64,000 nt of DNA from Sva-07 sp963829585 (GCA_963829585.1 CAWHJD010000023.1:62001-126000); one strand, 5' to 3'. Positions 10,064 through 20,889 are shown, numbered from the stretch's first letter. A program made the numbers and translations. The notes: generated by a model not told the origin, from the sequence alone.

Positions 10064-11283
10064 ATGTGTCGGGTCACAGTGCAATCCCCAACGTGTACAA
10101 CGACAGCAATCGTGGTGACGCCCTGTTCACGTATGCCTCCGCGAAGGCGCTCGAACGGACCGCCCCTGGCAGGGAATCACCTTGATTCCAACCAACACCG
10201 GGCAACACCAAGACGACTTCGGATTCACTCTCGAAGCGATGGAGCAAGTCTCGGTCGCAACGGAACATCCATTGCGACTCGGGAGCGCTCGAATTGTAAA
10301 CTCGGCGGTCGCCGAGAGGGTGCGTAGGCACCCTCTCGGCGAAGCTACCGCGAAGGACGAGAGGCAAGGGCTACGACGTTGTCGGCTCTGCCCAACTGGT
10401 GGTCGGCAAGGGTGGGCAGCTCTTCCGAGACTACGCTGATGGCGCTGGCCTCCGGAGATTCGCCCTCGTTTCCTCGCCGTTTGTAATCGCGGCAATAGAA
10501 TCAGTGCCAACAGCGCTCTACGGAGTTCAAATCGGACCGTACAGCGGCGCGGGGCCAAGGGAGCCGCAGCAGCCGTTTTGCAGAGGGTGGATGTCGTGCT
10601 CGCTCGCAACGAAGGTCTGCGCACATTGCATCGGAACTCGGTGCCCGGCACGTCGTCCAGATCCGGGACACCGTGTTCGGCGTTGACGTGACCAACCTGG
10701 TGGATCCGGCGTTCGAGTCAGAGGAGAGCTATGACGTGCTTTTCGTTGCAGCAAGCCTCGCTGCCGAGCTTGGCCCTGACGGCATGGATTCCATCGTTGA
10801 CCTGATAACAACGCGAGTTCAATCTGCTCTCGTCGATCACGTCGTTGTCACCGCCCAATCCGGTGCCAACGGCGCGCAGACTTCGCATTCACCACCCAGG
10901 TTGCAGCACGATGTGCCGAGGTTGCCGCGTGCCGGCTCCTAGGCCCGTTGAGTGTTGAAGAGCTACTTGGTCTCTACCGAAAAGCCAATGTGGTCGTAAC
11001 AGCCCGGGTACACGGCGGAATCATGGTGCTGCTCGTCGGTACACCGGCGCTCGTCTTGTGCCCCAACAGCACCAAGGCGCTTGATCTGTTCGGATCTGTT
11101 GGCTTCGCTGAAGTCTCCGTCGGACCGGAGAAGGCGGGGATCGTGATCCAGACGCTTCGGGAACGACTGGAGGCACTTGGGAGAGACTCGCTCTTCTTAC
11201 GCAACGAGATCGCCGCTCGCATCACGACCTTGAGGAGCAAGGTGGTCGCAGCTGACCAAGAATTGGTTTCCCTTCAAGGATAA
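10060..11283 (+). pseudogene. polysaccharide pyruvyl transferase family protein, several frameshifts
   Basis: Pieces of one WcaK/PS_pyruv_trans-type protein of about 400 residues lie in successive frames: NVYNDSNRGDALFTYAS (frame of the GTG at 10060), ITLIPTNTGQHQDDFGF, LVVGKGGQLFRDYADG and LYGVQIGPYSGAG, RHVVQIRDTVFGVDVTN, and finally VVVTARVHGGIMVLLVGTPA to the stop at 11283. The conserved RxHG near the end is the family signature. These enzymes transfer pyruvate from PEP to sugars of surface polysaccharides. At least four frame changes are needed, more than in neighbouring genes, so real decay is plausible. The GTG start overlaps the upstream TGA. Confidence 0.65.
10309..10342. repeat. perfect 15-bp inverted repeat with 4-nt loop
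   Basis: The arm tcgccgagagggtgc (10309-10323) is followed by gtag and the exact reverse complement gcaccctctcggcga (10328-10342). It lies inside the broken pyruvyl transferase gene. It has the shape of a strong terminator or cruciform but no T-tract follows on the + strand. Confidence 0.8.
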
Positions 11284-11314
11284 TGAACAGCATGCTCGGG
11301 ATCGGACGCATCGC

Positions 11315-13115
11315 GTGACAAGCTCGGACGTGTCCTTGCAGCCACAGCCTGATCCAGTAGGAGCCAACTCTGAAGGAAGGACCGAGGAAAGGACCAGCGT
11401 CTGGCCGCTCCTGGAGCGCGGCGCTCAGCCGTCGTAGGCCTTGCCGCCACCTCAGTACTCGGCGGGCTGGTCGAGGCGCTGTTCCTCGTCTTCGATCACA
11501 CGTGCTGCGTTCGCCATCACCGAAGGGAAGGACGAATTCGGCTTGGTCGCTGGCGGAAGGTCAGCGTGACCACCGCGGAGGCTTCTCTCACTTGCGCTAG
11601 TGCTGATACGGGTCGCTCTAGCTCTGGCGCAACGTGGCAGTCGTCGCGGCTCAGTGCTTCGGTGATCGCGAATGTTCGTCGGGATCTGGCGAAGGCGTTC
11701 ATGCAAGCGTCATGGTCATCACAGCACGGCGAACGCTCCGGTCGACTGCAGGAGTTGCTGACCACGTTTGCGCAGCGGGGTTCCGAACTCGTCAACTCCA
11801 CCACGCTCGCGATCACCGCAGGCTGCAGCCTGGCTGCCATGCTCGTCTCGGCGATCGTCATCGACCCCACTGCTTCGCTGGTGGTCATCGCTGCGGTTGC
11901 AGTGCTCGGCTCGGTGCTGCGTCCGCTGCGCGCAGCCGTCAAGCGGGAGGCCCGTCATACAGCCGCACGGCCGGGATGGACTTCGCGACATCGCTCAGCG
12001 AGACCTCGCAGCTCGGCATGGAGATGCACGTGTTCAACGTGCAGCCTCAGGCGACCGAGCGCATCGTCGACCTGATCGACCGCAACGAAGCCACCGCGCA
12101 ACGCCTCACGTTCCTCCGAGGTCTGGTGCCGGCGGTGTACACAGGAATGGCCTACCTCGCACTCGTCGGCGCACTCGCCGTCGTTGCCGCCATCGACTCG
12201 GCGAGCTTGACGTCCGTCGGCGCCGTCATGTTGATCATGCTGCGGTCACTGAGCTACGGCCAGGCCATGCAGACCTCGATCACCTCGATCCATGCGACCC
12301 TGCCGTTCCTCGGTTCGCTCGACGATGAACTCACCCGATACCGAAACGCCCAGGTCATCGACCACGGGCAACCGATCGGCTCGATCGGCGCACTGCGCCT
12401 CGACGACGTCTCCTTCGAGTACATCACCGGCACGCCTGTCCTTCGCGACGTCAGCGCGACGATCGACCCGCACGAGATCGTCGGTGTCATCGGCCCCTCC
12501 GGCAGCGGCAAGTCCACCCTCGTCCAGCTGCTGCTCGGGCTACGTGACGCCCACAAGCGGACACGGTGCTGTCGGACGGACGAGACATCCGCGTGCTCTC
12601 CCGAACCGAGTGGGCACGCAAGGTCACATTCGTGCCCCAGGATGCCCATCTCATCGCCGGCACCATCTCCGACAACATCCGCTTCCTACGCGACAACGTG
12701 AGCCAGGACGACATCGAACGGGCAGCCCGACTGGCCAACCTCCACGACGATGTCAGCGCGTTCCCCGACGGCTACGACCGACAGGTCGGCGAACGGGGCA
12801 GCCATCTGAGCGGTGGACAACAGCAACGCCTGATCATCGCCCGGGCACTCGTCGAACACCCTGACGTGCTTGATCCTCGACGAGCCCACCAGCTCACTCG
12901 ACGTGCGCTCCGAGCACCTGATCCGTCAGACACTCGACCGGTTGCGCAACGAGATGACGATCATCATCATCGCCCACCGGCTCTCCACCCTCGACAGCTG
13001 CGACCGGCTCATGGTGATCCACGACGGCGAGCTCAAGGCGTTCGACACGCCCGACAACCTCGAGAAGGACAACGACTTCTATCGCGAGGCGCTCAAGTTG
13101 TCGGGACTTCGATGA
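11315..13115 (+). CDS. ABC exporter half-transporter (MsbA/LipA-flippase type), several frameshifts
   Basis: Reading across frame changes gives a protein of about 600 residues, the normal length for a type IV ABC half-exporter. It starts at a GTG (11315); frame changes are needed near 11423, in a compensating pair near 11500, and near 11980, 12550 and 12875. The membrane part includes TTLAITAGCSLAAMLVSAIV and LVPAVYTGMAYLALVGALAV. The ATPase part has Walker A GPSGSGKST, the Q-loop FVPQDAHLIAGTI, the signature LSGGQQQR, Walker B LILDEPTSSLD and the H-loop IIIAHRLST. All catalytic motifs survive, which argues for consensus errors rather than decay. It probably exports a lipid-linked or other surface-glycan precursor; substrate unknown. 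Confidence 0.72.
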
Positions 13116-13145
13116 CGAGGCCGTAACCGATCAACGTGAGAGCAG

Positions 13146-13996
13146 TCAGCTCACCCACCAGTCGCTTCCTGCGATACGGACCGCATCGTTCAGCGAGTCT
13201 GGAAGACTCATCGAATCCAACGAAGACTGGTGCCCGTTCAACGAGGGTCTGCGAAGGAGCTTCGAGCATCCTGTTGGGCACTGAACAACCGAGTTGCGAG
13301 CCACGCTGATTGGTGCTATCGATTCCGTGCGCTGACAGCGATGTGCGGGATGAATGCGCCCGAGTCCAATCGGCACGTGCAACCCGAAGGAAGTCGGAGA
13401 CCTACGCCTGTCTTCCTCGGACCCACGTATAGCGATTCCGCCTGAGCACGAGCTGATGCGACTCATCGAAGCGGGCCAACACCGTGAGAGATGCTCGGCG
13501 TACAAACTCCTGCCGAGTCACCATGCACCAGTCGCCAAGGTGCCGAAACTCCGATGCGGCAGGACCTGTCTCTGTCCCGCTGATCATGCCAGAAGTACAC
13601 CCATGGATTGCCGCCTCGAGACTCAGCTCCTCGAGCCCATCTTGCCCGTTGTGGAAGTACTGCGACAAAGTTCGATCGACCGGATCTCTGGAGCACAACA
13701 ATCAATGTGCGGCCGGCAACAACTGGGCGATCCGCTCGGGGGCGCCGGATAGTAGAGATAGTCGCCGGAGCGCTTCGCCGGCGATTCTGCCCGCAACGCC
13801 GCCCGAAGCGGGAAATTGGCAGCAGAAACTCGCCACCCAATTGCGTACTTGATCCGTGGCGAAGTAGATCTGCTCCTTCCGAATGGACGAGCAACTGGGG
13901 CAGATTGGTGAGGTAGCGGAACAGCGATGTCGTAACGGCCTTCTGGGCCCCGATTACAACGAAGTCAGGAAGCGGATCTCCAAGGCACCGTCGCAT
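13146..13996 (-). pseudogene. sulfotransferase family protein, fragmented
   Basis: On the minus strand the ATG at 13996 opens PDFVVIGAQKAVTTSLFRYL, the PAPS 5'-phosphosulfate loop of sulfotransferases, with V in place of the usual G (AGTTS). In another frame follows LLCSRDPVDRTLSQYFHN, the 3'-phosphate-binding region, and later GLEELSLEAA. The total span of about 850 bp fits a 280-residue enzyme. At least three frame changes and the altered loop suggest a true pseudogene. It is separate from the intact sulfotransferase at 43-44 kb and stands opposite to its neighbours. Confidence 0.6.
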
Positions 13997-14206
13997 TGCA
14001 ATGGCGTTATCCACCACGCGCTCTTCAGCGCTTTTTCGTTCCGAGGGAGAGCCGGTCTCGCAACACGGCAGTGACCTGACGGCGCCGAACGGTGCCCGCA
14101 ACTGCTGCAAGGCCAGCCGGATGGCTATGAAAGATATCGCTGCGCCGCTCCATGGCCCCGCAGATAGCCGGCACCGAGCATGATCAAGAGGTAATCTCGG
14201 CCCACT

Positions 14207-15863
14207 GTGAACGGCACGCGACCCACCGACGCTCTTCGACGATTCTGGTGGATCGTGGTGATCTTCACCATCGCTGGCGCCGCCATCGCCGGGCTTCCCG
14301 AACCGGAGCAGGCGGCCGACTCGGTCACCACCTGGAACGCCAACCACACGCTGCTCGTGTCGAGTTCCACCGGGGCCGGCTCGGTGTTCACCGACCCGCA
14401 GGCGTTCAACCAGCTCCAGCTGTTCGCCACCACCGGCGAAGTCCCCGAGCGGGCTGCCGAGGCGATCGACTTCAACGGGCCACCCGCCGCGCTGGCCGCG
14501 CAGGTCACCGTCACCGCCGACCAGCAGAGCGGCGCACTGCGCATCTCCACCACGCAGAGCAACCCCGACGACGCCGTCGAATACGCCGACGCAATCGCCG
14601 ACGAACTCGTCGGCTACCTCTCCGAACGCCAGGACCAGCTCCGCGAGGATCGCCTCAACTCGACGCTCAAGCGGCTCGAGGACCTCGAAGCCGAGATCAA
14701 CGAGGTCGAGCAGCAGGTGCTGATCGCCCCCGCCGACCCGGAGGACCCGTTGGCTGTGCCCACCGAGGACCCCGTCGCCCGCGCCCAGCTCGACGCACTC
14801 TCTCGCCAGTACAGCGTGGTGTTCGAACAGTTCAACAACCTCCAGGCCGACTCCGGCCAGCTCGTCCTCACCACCCTCGAGCGCGCCCAGCCCGTCGCCA
14901 TCGAGGAGACCGGCCTCGGTGCACCCCGCTCCCGCGTCGGCCGGGCCGTACTCGGCGGGCTCGCCGGTGCCGCCGTCGGCTTCGGCGTCGCCCTCCTGCT
15001 CGCCCGGGCCGACCGTCGCATCCGCACCAGCGAGCAGGCCGCCGAACTGCTCGGCCTCGAACCCAACACCAGCATCCCCAAGGTCAAGCGCCACCGCTCC
15101 GGCGAACTCGCCGTGGTCCCCGGGCGCCACGACCCGCTGTCGGACTCGTACCGCACGCTGCGCAGCCTCATCGCCTTCCTCGACGCCGGCAACGACGCAC
15201 TCGGCGACCGCGGCAGCATCACCGTCGTCGTGTCGCCCGGCCCGTCCGACGGCAAGACCTCCGTCACCGCCAACGTCGCCGCCGCACTCGTCGAATCCGG
15301 CGGCCACACCGTCGCCGTCAACACCGACTTCCGCCGCCCCACGCTCAGCGACCGCCTCGGCGTGGTCAACGCCGAACCCGCCGGGCTCAGCCTGCACGAC
15401 GTGGAGCACGCCCCGCTCGAACTCGTCCTCGCCCCGGGCGAGGATCCCGGCCTGGCGATGCTCGACCTGTCGGGCATGCGCGGCAACAGCCCCGGCGACC
15501 TCGCCCGCGTCACCGCCCGCCTGCTGCCACGGGTCGCCAACGTGGCCGACGCCGTCGATCGTCGACACCTCACCGATCGGCGCCACCGCCGAGGTGCTGG
15601 AGGTGCTGCCGCTCGCCGACAACGTCGTGATGGTCGTCCGCCTCGGCCACACCACCGCCCAGACCGCCCGCCGCTCGATCGAGATGGTCCGTGCCCTGTC
15701 GAGCGGCAACCTGCTGCTCGTGCTCGTCGGCGGCGACACCGGCGACGCCGGCAAGTACTACTACTACTCCCGGCCCACCCCGGCCTCGCAGACCGGACGC
15801 TTCGGGCGCCGCAAGGGCCGCGACGCCATCGCACTCGCCGAGGAGACGACGGTCGGGTCGTGA
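14207..15863 (+). CDS. Wzc/CapAB-like chain-length protein with tyrosine-kinase domain, one frameshift
   Basis: A fused chain-length determinant and BY-kinase-like protein of about 552 residues. An N-terminal membrane segment (WWIVVIFTIAGAAIAGL) is followed by a periplasmic Wzz-like domain with a coiled stretch (RLNSTLKRLEDLEAEINEVE), a second membrane segment (LGGLAGAAVGFGVALLLA), then the kinase: Walker A GPSDGKTS, Walker A' AVNTDFRRP, and after a +1 frameshift at about 15555 a Walker B-like IVDTSPIG. A tyrosine run YYYY (codons 15756-15767) near the C-terminus matches the autophosphorylated cluster of BY-kinases. It would control polymer length. The stop overlaps the GTG of the next gene, a polymerase-like protein. 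Confidence 0.78.
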
Positions 15864-17320
15864 AGGCGTTCGAGGCGGCCGTCGTCGCCGCCGGCGCCGC
15901 CTACCTGGTGGTGCTCGGCTGGGCGATGCAGTCGCTGTCGTACGACATCTGGGGAGCCCTCGTCGTCGCCCCCGTCCTCGCGCTCGATCTCGATCCCGCT
16001 GATCAACCGCGCCTTCGCCGACGACCTCGCCCCACTGCGGCCGTGGGTGTGGGCGGGACTCGCCGTGAAGTTCGCCGGCGCCGTCGCGGGCTACAACCTC
16101 CGCTTCGACGCCTACGGCGGCAGCGCCGACGCCGGCCGATATCACAACGCCGGCAAGGCGATCGCCGGCGACTTCCACGACGGCACGATCGGAATCTTCG
16201 GTCTCATCCCCAGCGGCACCGGCACCCAGTTCCTCGAGAAGCTCACCGGCCTCGTCTACGCCGTGTCGGGCACCAGCCGCCTCGGCGGGTTCATGGTGTT
16301 CACCTGGATGAGCTTCTGGGGCCTCGTCTTCTGCGTGAAGGCCGCCCACCACGCCATCGGCGGCTTCGCCACCCGCCGGTACACGATCGCCGTGCTTCTT
16401 CTTCCCCAGCCTCGTCTACTGGGGATCGAGCATCGGCAAGGAAGCCTTCGTCGGGCTCTGCCTCGGCGTGTGCGCCTACGGCGCCTCGCTCGTGCTCACC
16501 CGCCGCGGTGGAGCCGTGCGCGGCGTTCGTGCTGCTCGCCGTCGGGCTCGTCGGCGCGGCGTACGTGCGGCCGCACTTCGCCGCCATCTGGGCCGGCGCC
16601 ATCATGATCGCTCTCGTCGCCCGCGTCGCCCTCGACGTGATGCGCCGCTCCGACCGTGGCACCGACGAACGACGCCGCAGCCAGGTCGGCACGATCCTGC
16701 TGCTCGCCGTGGCCGGCGTGGGCTTCCTCGTCGTCGCCCAGGTCACGCTCAGCTACCTCGACCCCGCCGACGACGCCGCCAAGGAGACCGCCGGCGAGGA
16801 GGTCGTCACCGACCGGCTGTCCGACATCTTCGACAAGGTCGAAGAACGGACCACCCAGGGCGGCTCGTCGTTCGACGCCGATCTCCATCGACGGCCCGCA
16901 GGACTGGCCCTCGCCGCGTTCCGCACCCTCACCCGGCCGCTGCTCTTCGAAGCCCGCGGACTCGCTGCGGCACTCCCCGCCCTCGAGATGACCGCCCTGC
17001 TGATCGTCGGCATCGTCAGCTGGCGACGGCTCGCCCACGCGCCCAAGCTGATGCTCACCACCCCCTACCTCGTGTTCGCCGCGCTGTGCGTGGTCACCTT
17101 CGGCGTGGCGTTCGCCAGCATCGGCAACCTCGGCATCCTCACCCGGCAGCGATCACTCGTCCTGCCCCTGCTGCTCGTGTTCTGGTGCCTGCCGCCCATC
17201 GTGTTCGCCAGCGAACGCGCCCGGGCCGAGATCGACGCCCGAACCGGCGCCCGCGTCCGCGCCGCCGACGAGGCCGCCGGTCGCCGGCCGGTGACACCGC
17301 TCCCCTCCCGCGGGCACTGA
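15860..17320 (+). CDS. polytopic membrane protein, probable polysaccharide polymerase, several frameshifts
   Basis: Reading across +1 shifts near 15985, 16395 and 16510, plus a compensating pair near 16870, gives a hydrophobic protein of about 486 residues. It has roughly ten predicted membrane segments, for example YLVVLGWAMQ, VWAGLAVKFAGAVAGY, FVLLAVGLVGAAYV and LLLAVAGVGFLVVAQ. A long extracytoplasmic loop carries a conserved-looking YNLRFDAYGGSADAGRYHNAG segment. It directly follows and overlaps the Wzc-like gene (GTGA), the usual place for a Wzy-type or EPS polymerase. No named family was recognised, so polymerase is inferred from topology and position. Confidence 0.55.
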   Translation: MKAFEAAVVAAGAAYLVVLGWAMQSLSYDIWGALVVAPVLALDLDPADQPRLRRRPRPTAAVGVGGTRREVRRRRRGLQPPLRRLRRQRRRRPISQRRQGDRRRLPRRHDRNLRSHPQRHRHPVPREAHRPRLRRVGHQPPRRVHGVHLDELLGPRLLREGRPPRHRRLRHPPVHDRRASSSPASSTGDRASARKPSSGSASACAPTAPRSCSPAAVEPCAAFVLLAVGLVGAAYVRPHFAAIWAGAIMIALVARVALDVMRRSDRGTDERRRSQVGTILLLAVAGVGFLVVAQVTLSYLDPADDAAKETAGEEVVTDRLSDIFDKVEERTTQGGSSFDADLHRRPAGLALAAFRTLTRPLLFEARGLAAALPALEMTALLIVGIVSWRRLAHAPKLMLTTPYLVFAALCVVTFGVAFASIGNLGILTRQRSLVLPLLLVFWCLPPIVFASERARAEIDARTGARVRAADEAAGRRPVTPLPSRGH

Positions 17321-17335
17321 CCGCCGTTGCCGCCG

Positions 17336-17851
17336 ATGACCGACGGCCGCACGCTCGGGATCGACTGGACACCCGGCGAGGTGCCGGCGCTGCTCGGGCT
17401 CAGCGCCATCGCCATCTACGGATGCGTGCCCGAGACCGACCAGATGTTCGGCATCGGCGTGATGCTCGCCTCGCTGTTCCTCATCGAACTCGTCGCCCGC
17501 CGGCCATCGGCGCCGATCGTGCACTTGGTTGCTGCCGGCATCGTGCTGTGGTCGGGCCTCTACGGGGCGACCGGACGCGACTCGGCCATCGTCGGCGCAC
17601 TGTTCGCCTTCTGGCCGCTCGTGCTCGTCGTGATCGTCTGCCACTGGCCGGGCCGTGCGGAACCCCGACCGACGACACGATGGATCATCGAGCTGATCGG
17701 CGGGATCGCCGCCGTGGCGGTCGCCCGAACCGGTGCACTGGAGCCGACGATCGGCCCCGCGCTGCTCGCCGTGGCGATCGCACTGCCGACCTCACTGGCG
17801 GTGGCGCTGCTCGTCGGCTCGCTCAGATCGGCGGAGGATCGCCGGGGCTGA
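17336..17851 (+). CDS. small polytopic membrane protein, unknown function
   Basis: A 171-residue protein made almost wholly of hydrophobic segments: LLGLSAIAIYGCV, GIGVMLASLFLIELV, IVHLVAAGIVLWSGLYG, IVGALFAFWPLVLVVIV, IIELIGGIAAVAVA and LLAVAIALPTSLAVALLVG, that is about five or six membrane helices. I prefer the ATG at 17336 to a TTG nine bases upstream. It starts 15 bp after the polymerase-like gene and probably belongs to the same transcript. No family was recognised; an accessory membrane role in polysaccharide export is a guess from position. Confidence 0.6.
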   Translation: MTDGRTLGIDWTPGEVPALLGLSAIAIYGCVPETDQMFGIGVMLASLFLIELVARRPSAPIVHLVAAGIVLWSGLYGATGRDSAIVGALFAFWPLVLVVIVCHWPGRAEPRPTTRWIIELIGGIAAVAVARTGALEPTIGPALLAVAIALPTSLAVALLVGSLRSAEDRRG

Positions 17852-18023
17852 CGGCCTGGCCGTCGCCCTCGTCGGCACCGTCGCCGCTCGAGTCCTGCCA
17901 CACCAGGTCGTCCGACTCCGCCGACACGCCCCAGGGATACGCCTCGACGCTCGCCGGCTCCGCAGCCCGACACCACCTCGTCGACCGGACCCCTCGACCG
18001 CCACCTCGTCGACCGTGACCTCC

Positions 18024-19397
18024 TCAGCCGAAGCGTCCGCACGCACCACCGGCGTCAGCGCCCGCCGGCGCCGGGGTCGAATCGGTTCGGCGGGACGCCT
18101 CGGTCACCCACCAGTGGGCAGGGGCCGCGCTCGGCGCGTAGCGGTAGCCGGGCGTGGCGTGCACCCGTGAATCGGGGCGCAACAGCACCGTGCCGATCAC
18201 GTCGGCGTCGACCTTGCGCAGGCGGTCGAGGGTCTCGGTCCACTCCCGGCGGTCGCTGAACCCCGCCGTCGCCACGAGCAGAGTCGCGTCGGCCAGCTGA
18301 GCGAGGATGATCGGATCGGCCACCGGCAGCACCGGCGGCGCATCGATCACCACCAGATCGGACGCGCCGGCCAGTGAGGCGAGTGCGAGCTTCAGCCGCT
18401 CGTGCGACAGCAGCTCGGCCGGATCGGGCGGCGGCGGGCCGGCGGTCAGGAGCGCCACGTTGCGATCACGGTCGACCCGCTGCACGCACTGCTGGAGGTG
18501 CGCCTCGCCCGTCAGCACCGACGACAGGCCGCGTTCGTTGCCGGTCACGAACAACCGGTGCACCTGCGGGCGGCGCAGATCGCCGTCGACGAGCACCACC
18601 TTGCGACCCGACTGCGCCACCGTTGCCGCCAGGTTCGCCGCCACCGACGACTTGCCCTCACCCGGGCGCGGGCTCGTCACGAGCAACACCGTGAACGAGC
18701 GGTCCTGGCCCACGAAGTCGAGCACCGTCCGCAAGGTGCGATACGCCTCGGACTCGATCGAGTTCGGATCACGCAGTACGGCCACGTCGTCGGGACGCAC
18801 CTCACCGAGCGGATGACGCGGGATCACGGCGAGGTTCGCCGCCCCGGTGAGCTTCGTGAGCTGACGCTCCGATCGGATGGTGGTGTCACGCCACGCCGCG
18901 AGCAGGACGGCGACGACGCCGATCACCAGGCCGGCGAGCGCGGCCAGCAGCACCGAGCGGGCCACGTTCGGCTCGTACGGATCCGACGGCGGCACCGCAC
19001 GGTCGACGACCTCGGTGCCCGGCGCCTGGTCGACGTAGACGTCGGCGTACGCGTTGGCGGCCGTCGCCGCGTTGTCGGCGTTCGTGCTGCTGGCGGTGAA
19101 CTGCAACACGTCGGCGTCGCCCGCCGCGTCGACCGACAACTCCGGCTCGTCGCCGACCACGGCGCGGACCTCCGAGAGGAGTTCGGAACCCGACGCCACC
19201 ACGAGCTCGGTCGCCACCACCCGCTCGACACCGCCGTCCGTGCCGGCGATCAGCACGTCGGCCGTCGCCCGGTAGTGCGACGTCGACAGCAGTGACAGCA
19301 CCAGCGCCACAACCGCTGCGACCACGACCGGAATCACCACCAACCAGGCGCGACGACGCGCCGCACCAGCGGTGTCCCGGAAACTCATCCGGGGCAT
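18024..19397 (-). CDS. Wzc/CpsD-like polysaccharide co-polymerase with BY-kinase domain
   Basis: A 457-residue protein with two membrane segments (AWLVVIPVVVAAVVALVLSL near residue 20 and VLLAALAGLVIGVVAVLLAA near 160) flanking a Wzz-type loop, then a cytoplasmic ATPase. The ATPase has Walker A SPRPGEGKSS, Walker A' VVLVDGDLRRP and Walker B LVVIDAPPVLP, all canonical for bacterial tyrosine kinases and capsule chain-length control. The C-terminal tail has only scattered tyrosines (GYRY), weaker than the YYYY tail of the 14-kb homologue. Two ATGs are possible (19397, 19388). It is convergent with the gene ending at 17851 and divergent from the LytR_C gene. Confidence 0.85.
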   Translation of the reverse strand: MPRMSFRDTAGAARRRAWLVVIPVVVAAVVALVLSLLSTSHYRATADVLIAGTDGGVERVVATELVVASGSELLSEVRAVVGDEPELSVDAAGDADVLQFTASSTNADNAATAANAYADVYVDQAPGTEVVDRAVPPSDPYEPNVARSVLLAALAGLVIGVVAVLLAAWRDTTIRSERQLTKLTGAANLAVIPRHPLGEVRPDDVAVLRDPNSIESEAYRTLRTVLDFVGQDRSFTVLLVTSPRPGEGKSSVAANLAATVAQSGRKVVLVDGDLRRPQVHRLFVTGNERGLSSVLTGEAHLQQCVQRVDRDRNVALLTAGPPPPDPAELLSHERLKLALASLAGASDLVVIDAPPVLPVADPIILAQLADATLLVATAGFSDRREWTETLDRLRKVDADVIGTVLLRPDSRVHATPGYRYAPSAAPAHWWVTEASRRTDSTPAPAGADAGGACGRFG

Positions 19398-19502
19398 CGT
19401 AGGCCCACACGCTCGAACGCGACAGATCGCGATGGCCGCACCACCCCCACCGCGACGCCATTCCCCCATCGCGGACGCGCCACTGACTACCCTCGGCTCG
19501 TC

Positions 19503-20086
19503 ATGAAGAGGCCCTGGTTGGCATACACCGTCGTCGCCGTGCTCGGTGCCCTGGCCGGCGTGCTCGTCGCCGGGGTGCCCGACCTCTCGGCCGAGAGCGC
19601 CACGACGATCACCACCACCGTGCCCGGCGAATCGAACGACGAGTCACCGGATTCCTCCGAACCGACCGTCAACACCGACACCACCGAGGTGTCGGACACC
19701 ACCGAAGGCGACACTACCGAGCGATCACTACCACTCCGAGCACGACCGAGGCATCGACCACGACCACCACCGTGGCGCCGATCCCCGACCGCGCCGACAT
19801 CTCGGTCGTGTCGGCGAACGGGGCGGGGATCGCCGGGCTCGCCGCCGAGACCGCCGCGGAACTGCGACTGCTCGGGTACATCGACGTCCGCGAGACCACC
19901 GGCACCGAGATCTTCGGCCGCACCGTCGTCTACTACGCCGACGGCTTCGACCAAGCCGCCAATCGACTCGCCGACGACCTCGACCTCGCCGAACCGTTCG
20001 TCGTGCCCGTCGACGGCGAGATCCCGATCGACGCGGAGTTCGACGACGCCGACATCGTCGTCTACCTCGGCCAGGACCGCGGCTGA
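19503..20086 (+). CDS. LytR_C domain envelope protein, one frameshift
   Basis: The ATG opens a signal-anchor (YTVVAVLGALAGVLVAGV), then a Thr/Ser-rich linker. At about 19722 the frame changes and the linker continues to a C-terminal domain of about 100 residues, ADISVVSANGAGIAGLAAET to VVYLGQD, which resembles the LytR_C domain (PF13399). That domain follows LytR-CpsA-Psr phosphotransferases or stands alone in actinobacterial envelope proteins. Here it stands alone, about 194 residues. It diverges from the Wzc-like gene and may share its regulatory region. Likely acts at the cell wall near glycopolymer attachment; inference only. Confidence 0.65.
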
Positions 20087-20222
20087 CACCCAGCCGCACT
20101 CGCGGATCGCCCCTGCGACTGACTCCGCTGCGTCGATCGAATCCCTCGAACGGTCGTCGTTCCACGTACCAACGCCCTTCGGCTGCTAGCGTTCGGTCGT
20201 CTATCCACGAAGGGTCTGGGTC

Positions 20223-20799
20223 ATGAAGCGTCTCGTACTCACACTGATGGTCGCCATGGCCACCCTGCTGCGGTGTCTCCGCGCTCGGGCCTCGGGTGTC
20301 GCCGTTGCCCAGTATCCGCCGCGGGACAACCGGGATCACCAGTCAACGTGCCCAGCGTCCCGCCAGGCGGGAACTTCACCGTCACCGTCGGCAACTGCCT
20401 GCCCGGCGAGACTGATCGTCATACACCTTCCAGGGTGTGTCGACGACCGTCACCTGCAACTCCACGACCCTGCAGGCGAGCGCCTCGACGTTCGCTGCCA
20501 AGCCGAGGCCCGGCCCGGCACCTACCAGGTGTGCGCAGACCTCACCGGCTCCGGCGCAACCGTGCCCGCAGGCATCACCCGCCCAGTACGGTCTGCACGT
20601 CGAGTTTGGCCGAGGTCCGGTCACGCGGCGCGTCCCGCCCACCGTGCCGGCGACCGTTCCGGGCGGTGGGCTTCCCCGCACCGGCGCCAGTGGGCTCTCC
20701 ACGCTGTCGACGGCTGCCGTCGTGCTGCTGTCGGCGGGCGCACTCCTGCTGATCGTGTCGCAGGTGCGTCGCCGCCGCTCCACCCACGCCCCCGCCTGA
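20223..20799 (+). CDS. LPxTG cell-wall-anchored small protein, frameshifted
   Basis: The ATG after gaagggtctgggtc opens a signal peptide (MKRLVLTLMVAMATLL). Frame changes follow near 20275, 20410 and within 20500-20600, where frames alternately give FTVTVGNCLPGE, TTVTCNSTTLQASASTFAA and PGTYQVCADLTGSGATVPAG. The C-terminus is a clear sortase signal: LPRTG, a hydrophobic helix (LSTAAVVLLSAGALLLIVS) and the basic tail RRRRS. It should be attached to peptidoglycan by a sortase. Spacing of beta-rich segments suggests one small extracellular domain. Length after repair is about 190 residues. Confidence 0.6.
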
Positions 20800-20889
20800 T
20801 CCCGCCCTACGCCGCCGCTGCGGCACTCGGACGTCGATGCCCTCAGATCCGTGTGGAATGCGGCGACTGCATCGCAGCCCGGCCGACCG

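Noticed and set aside
13463..15754. A 763-residue minus-strand ORF
   Set aside because: Most of it is antisense to the 14-kb Wzc-like gene. Only the end below 13996 is real, as part of the sulfotransferase relic.
14207..17320. One 1,037-residue ORF seeming to fuse a Wzc-like and a membrane protein
   Set aside because: The frame is held open by several compensating frameshifts. Its middle third is Arg-rich shadow sequence; the true proteins end at 15863 and start again at 15860.
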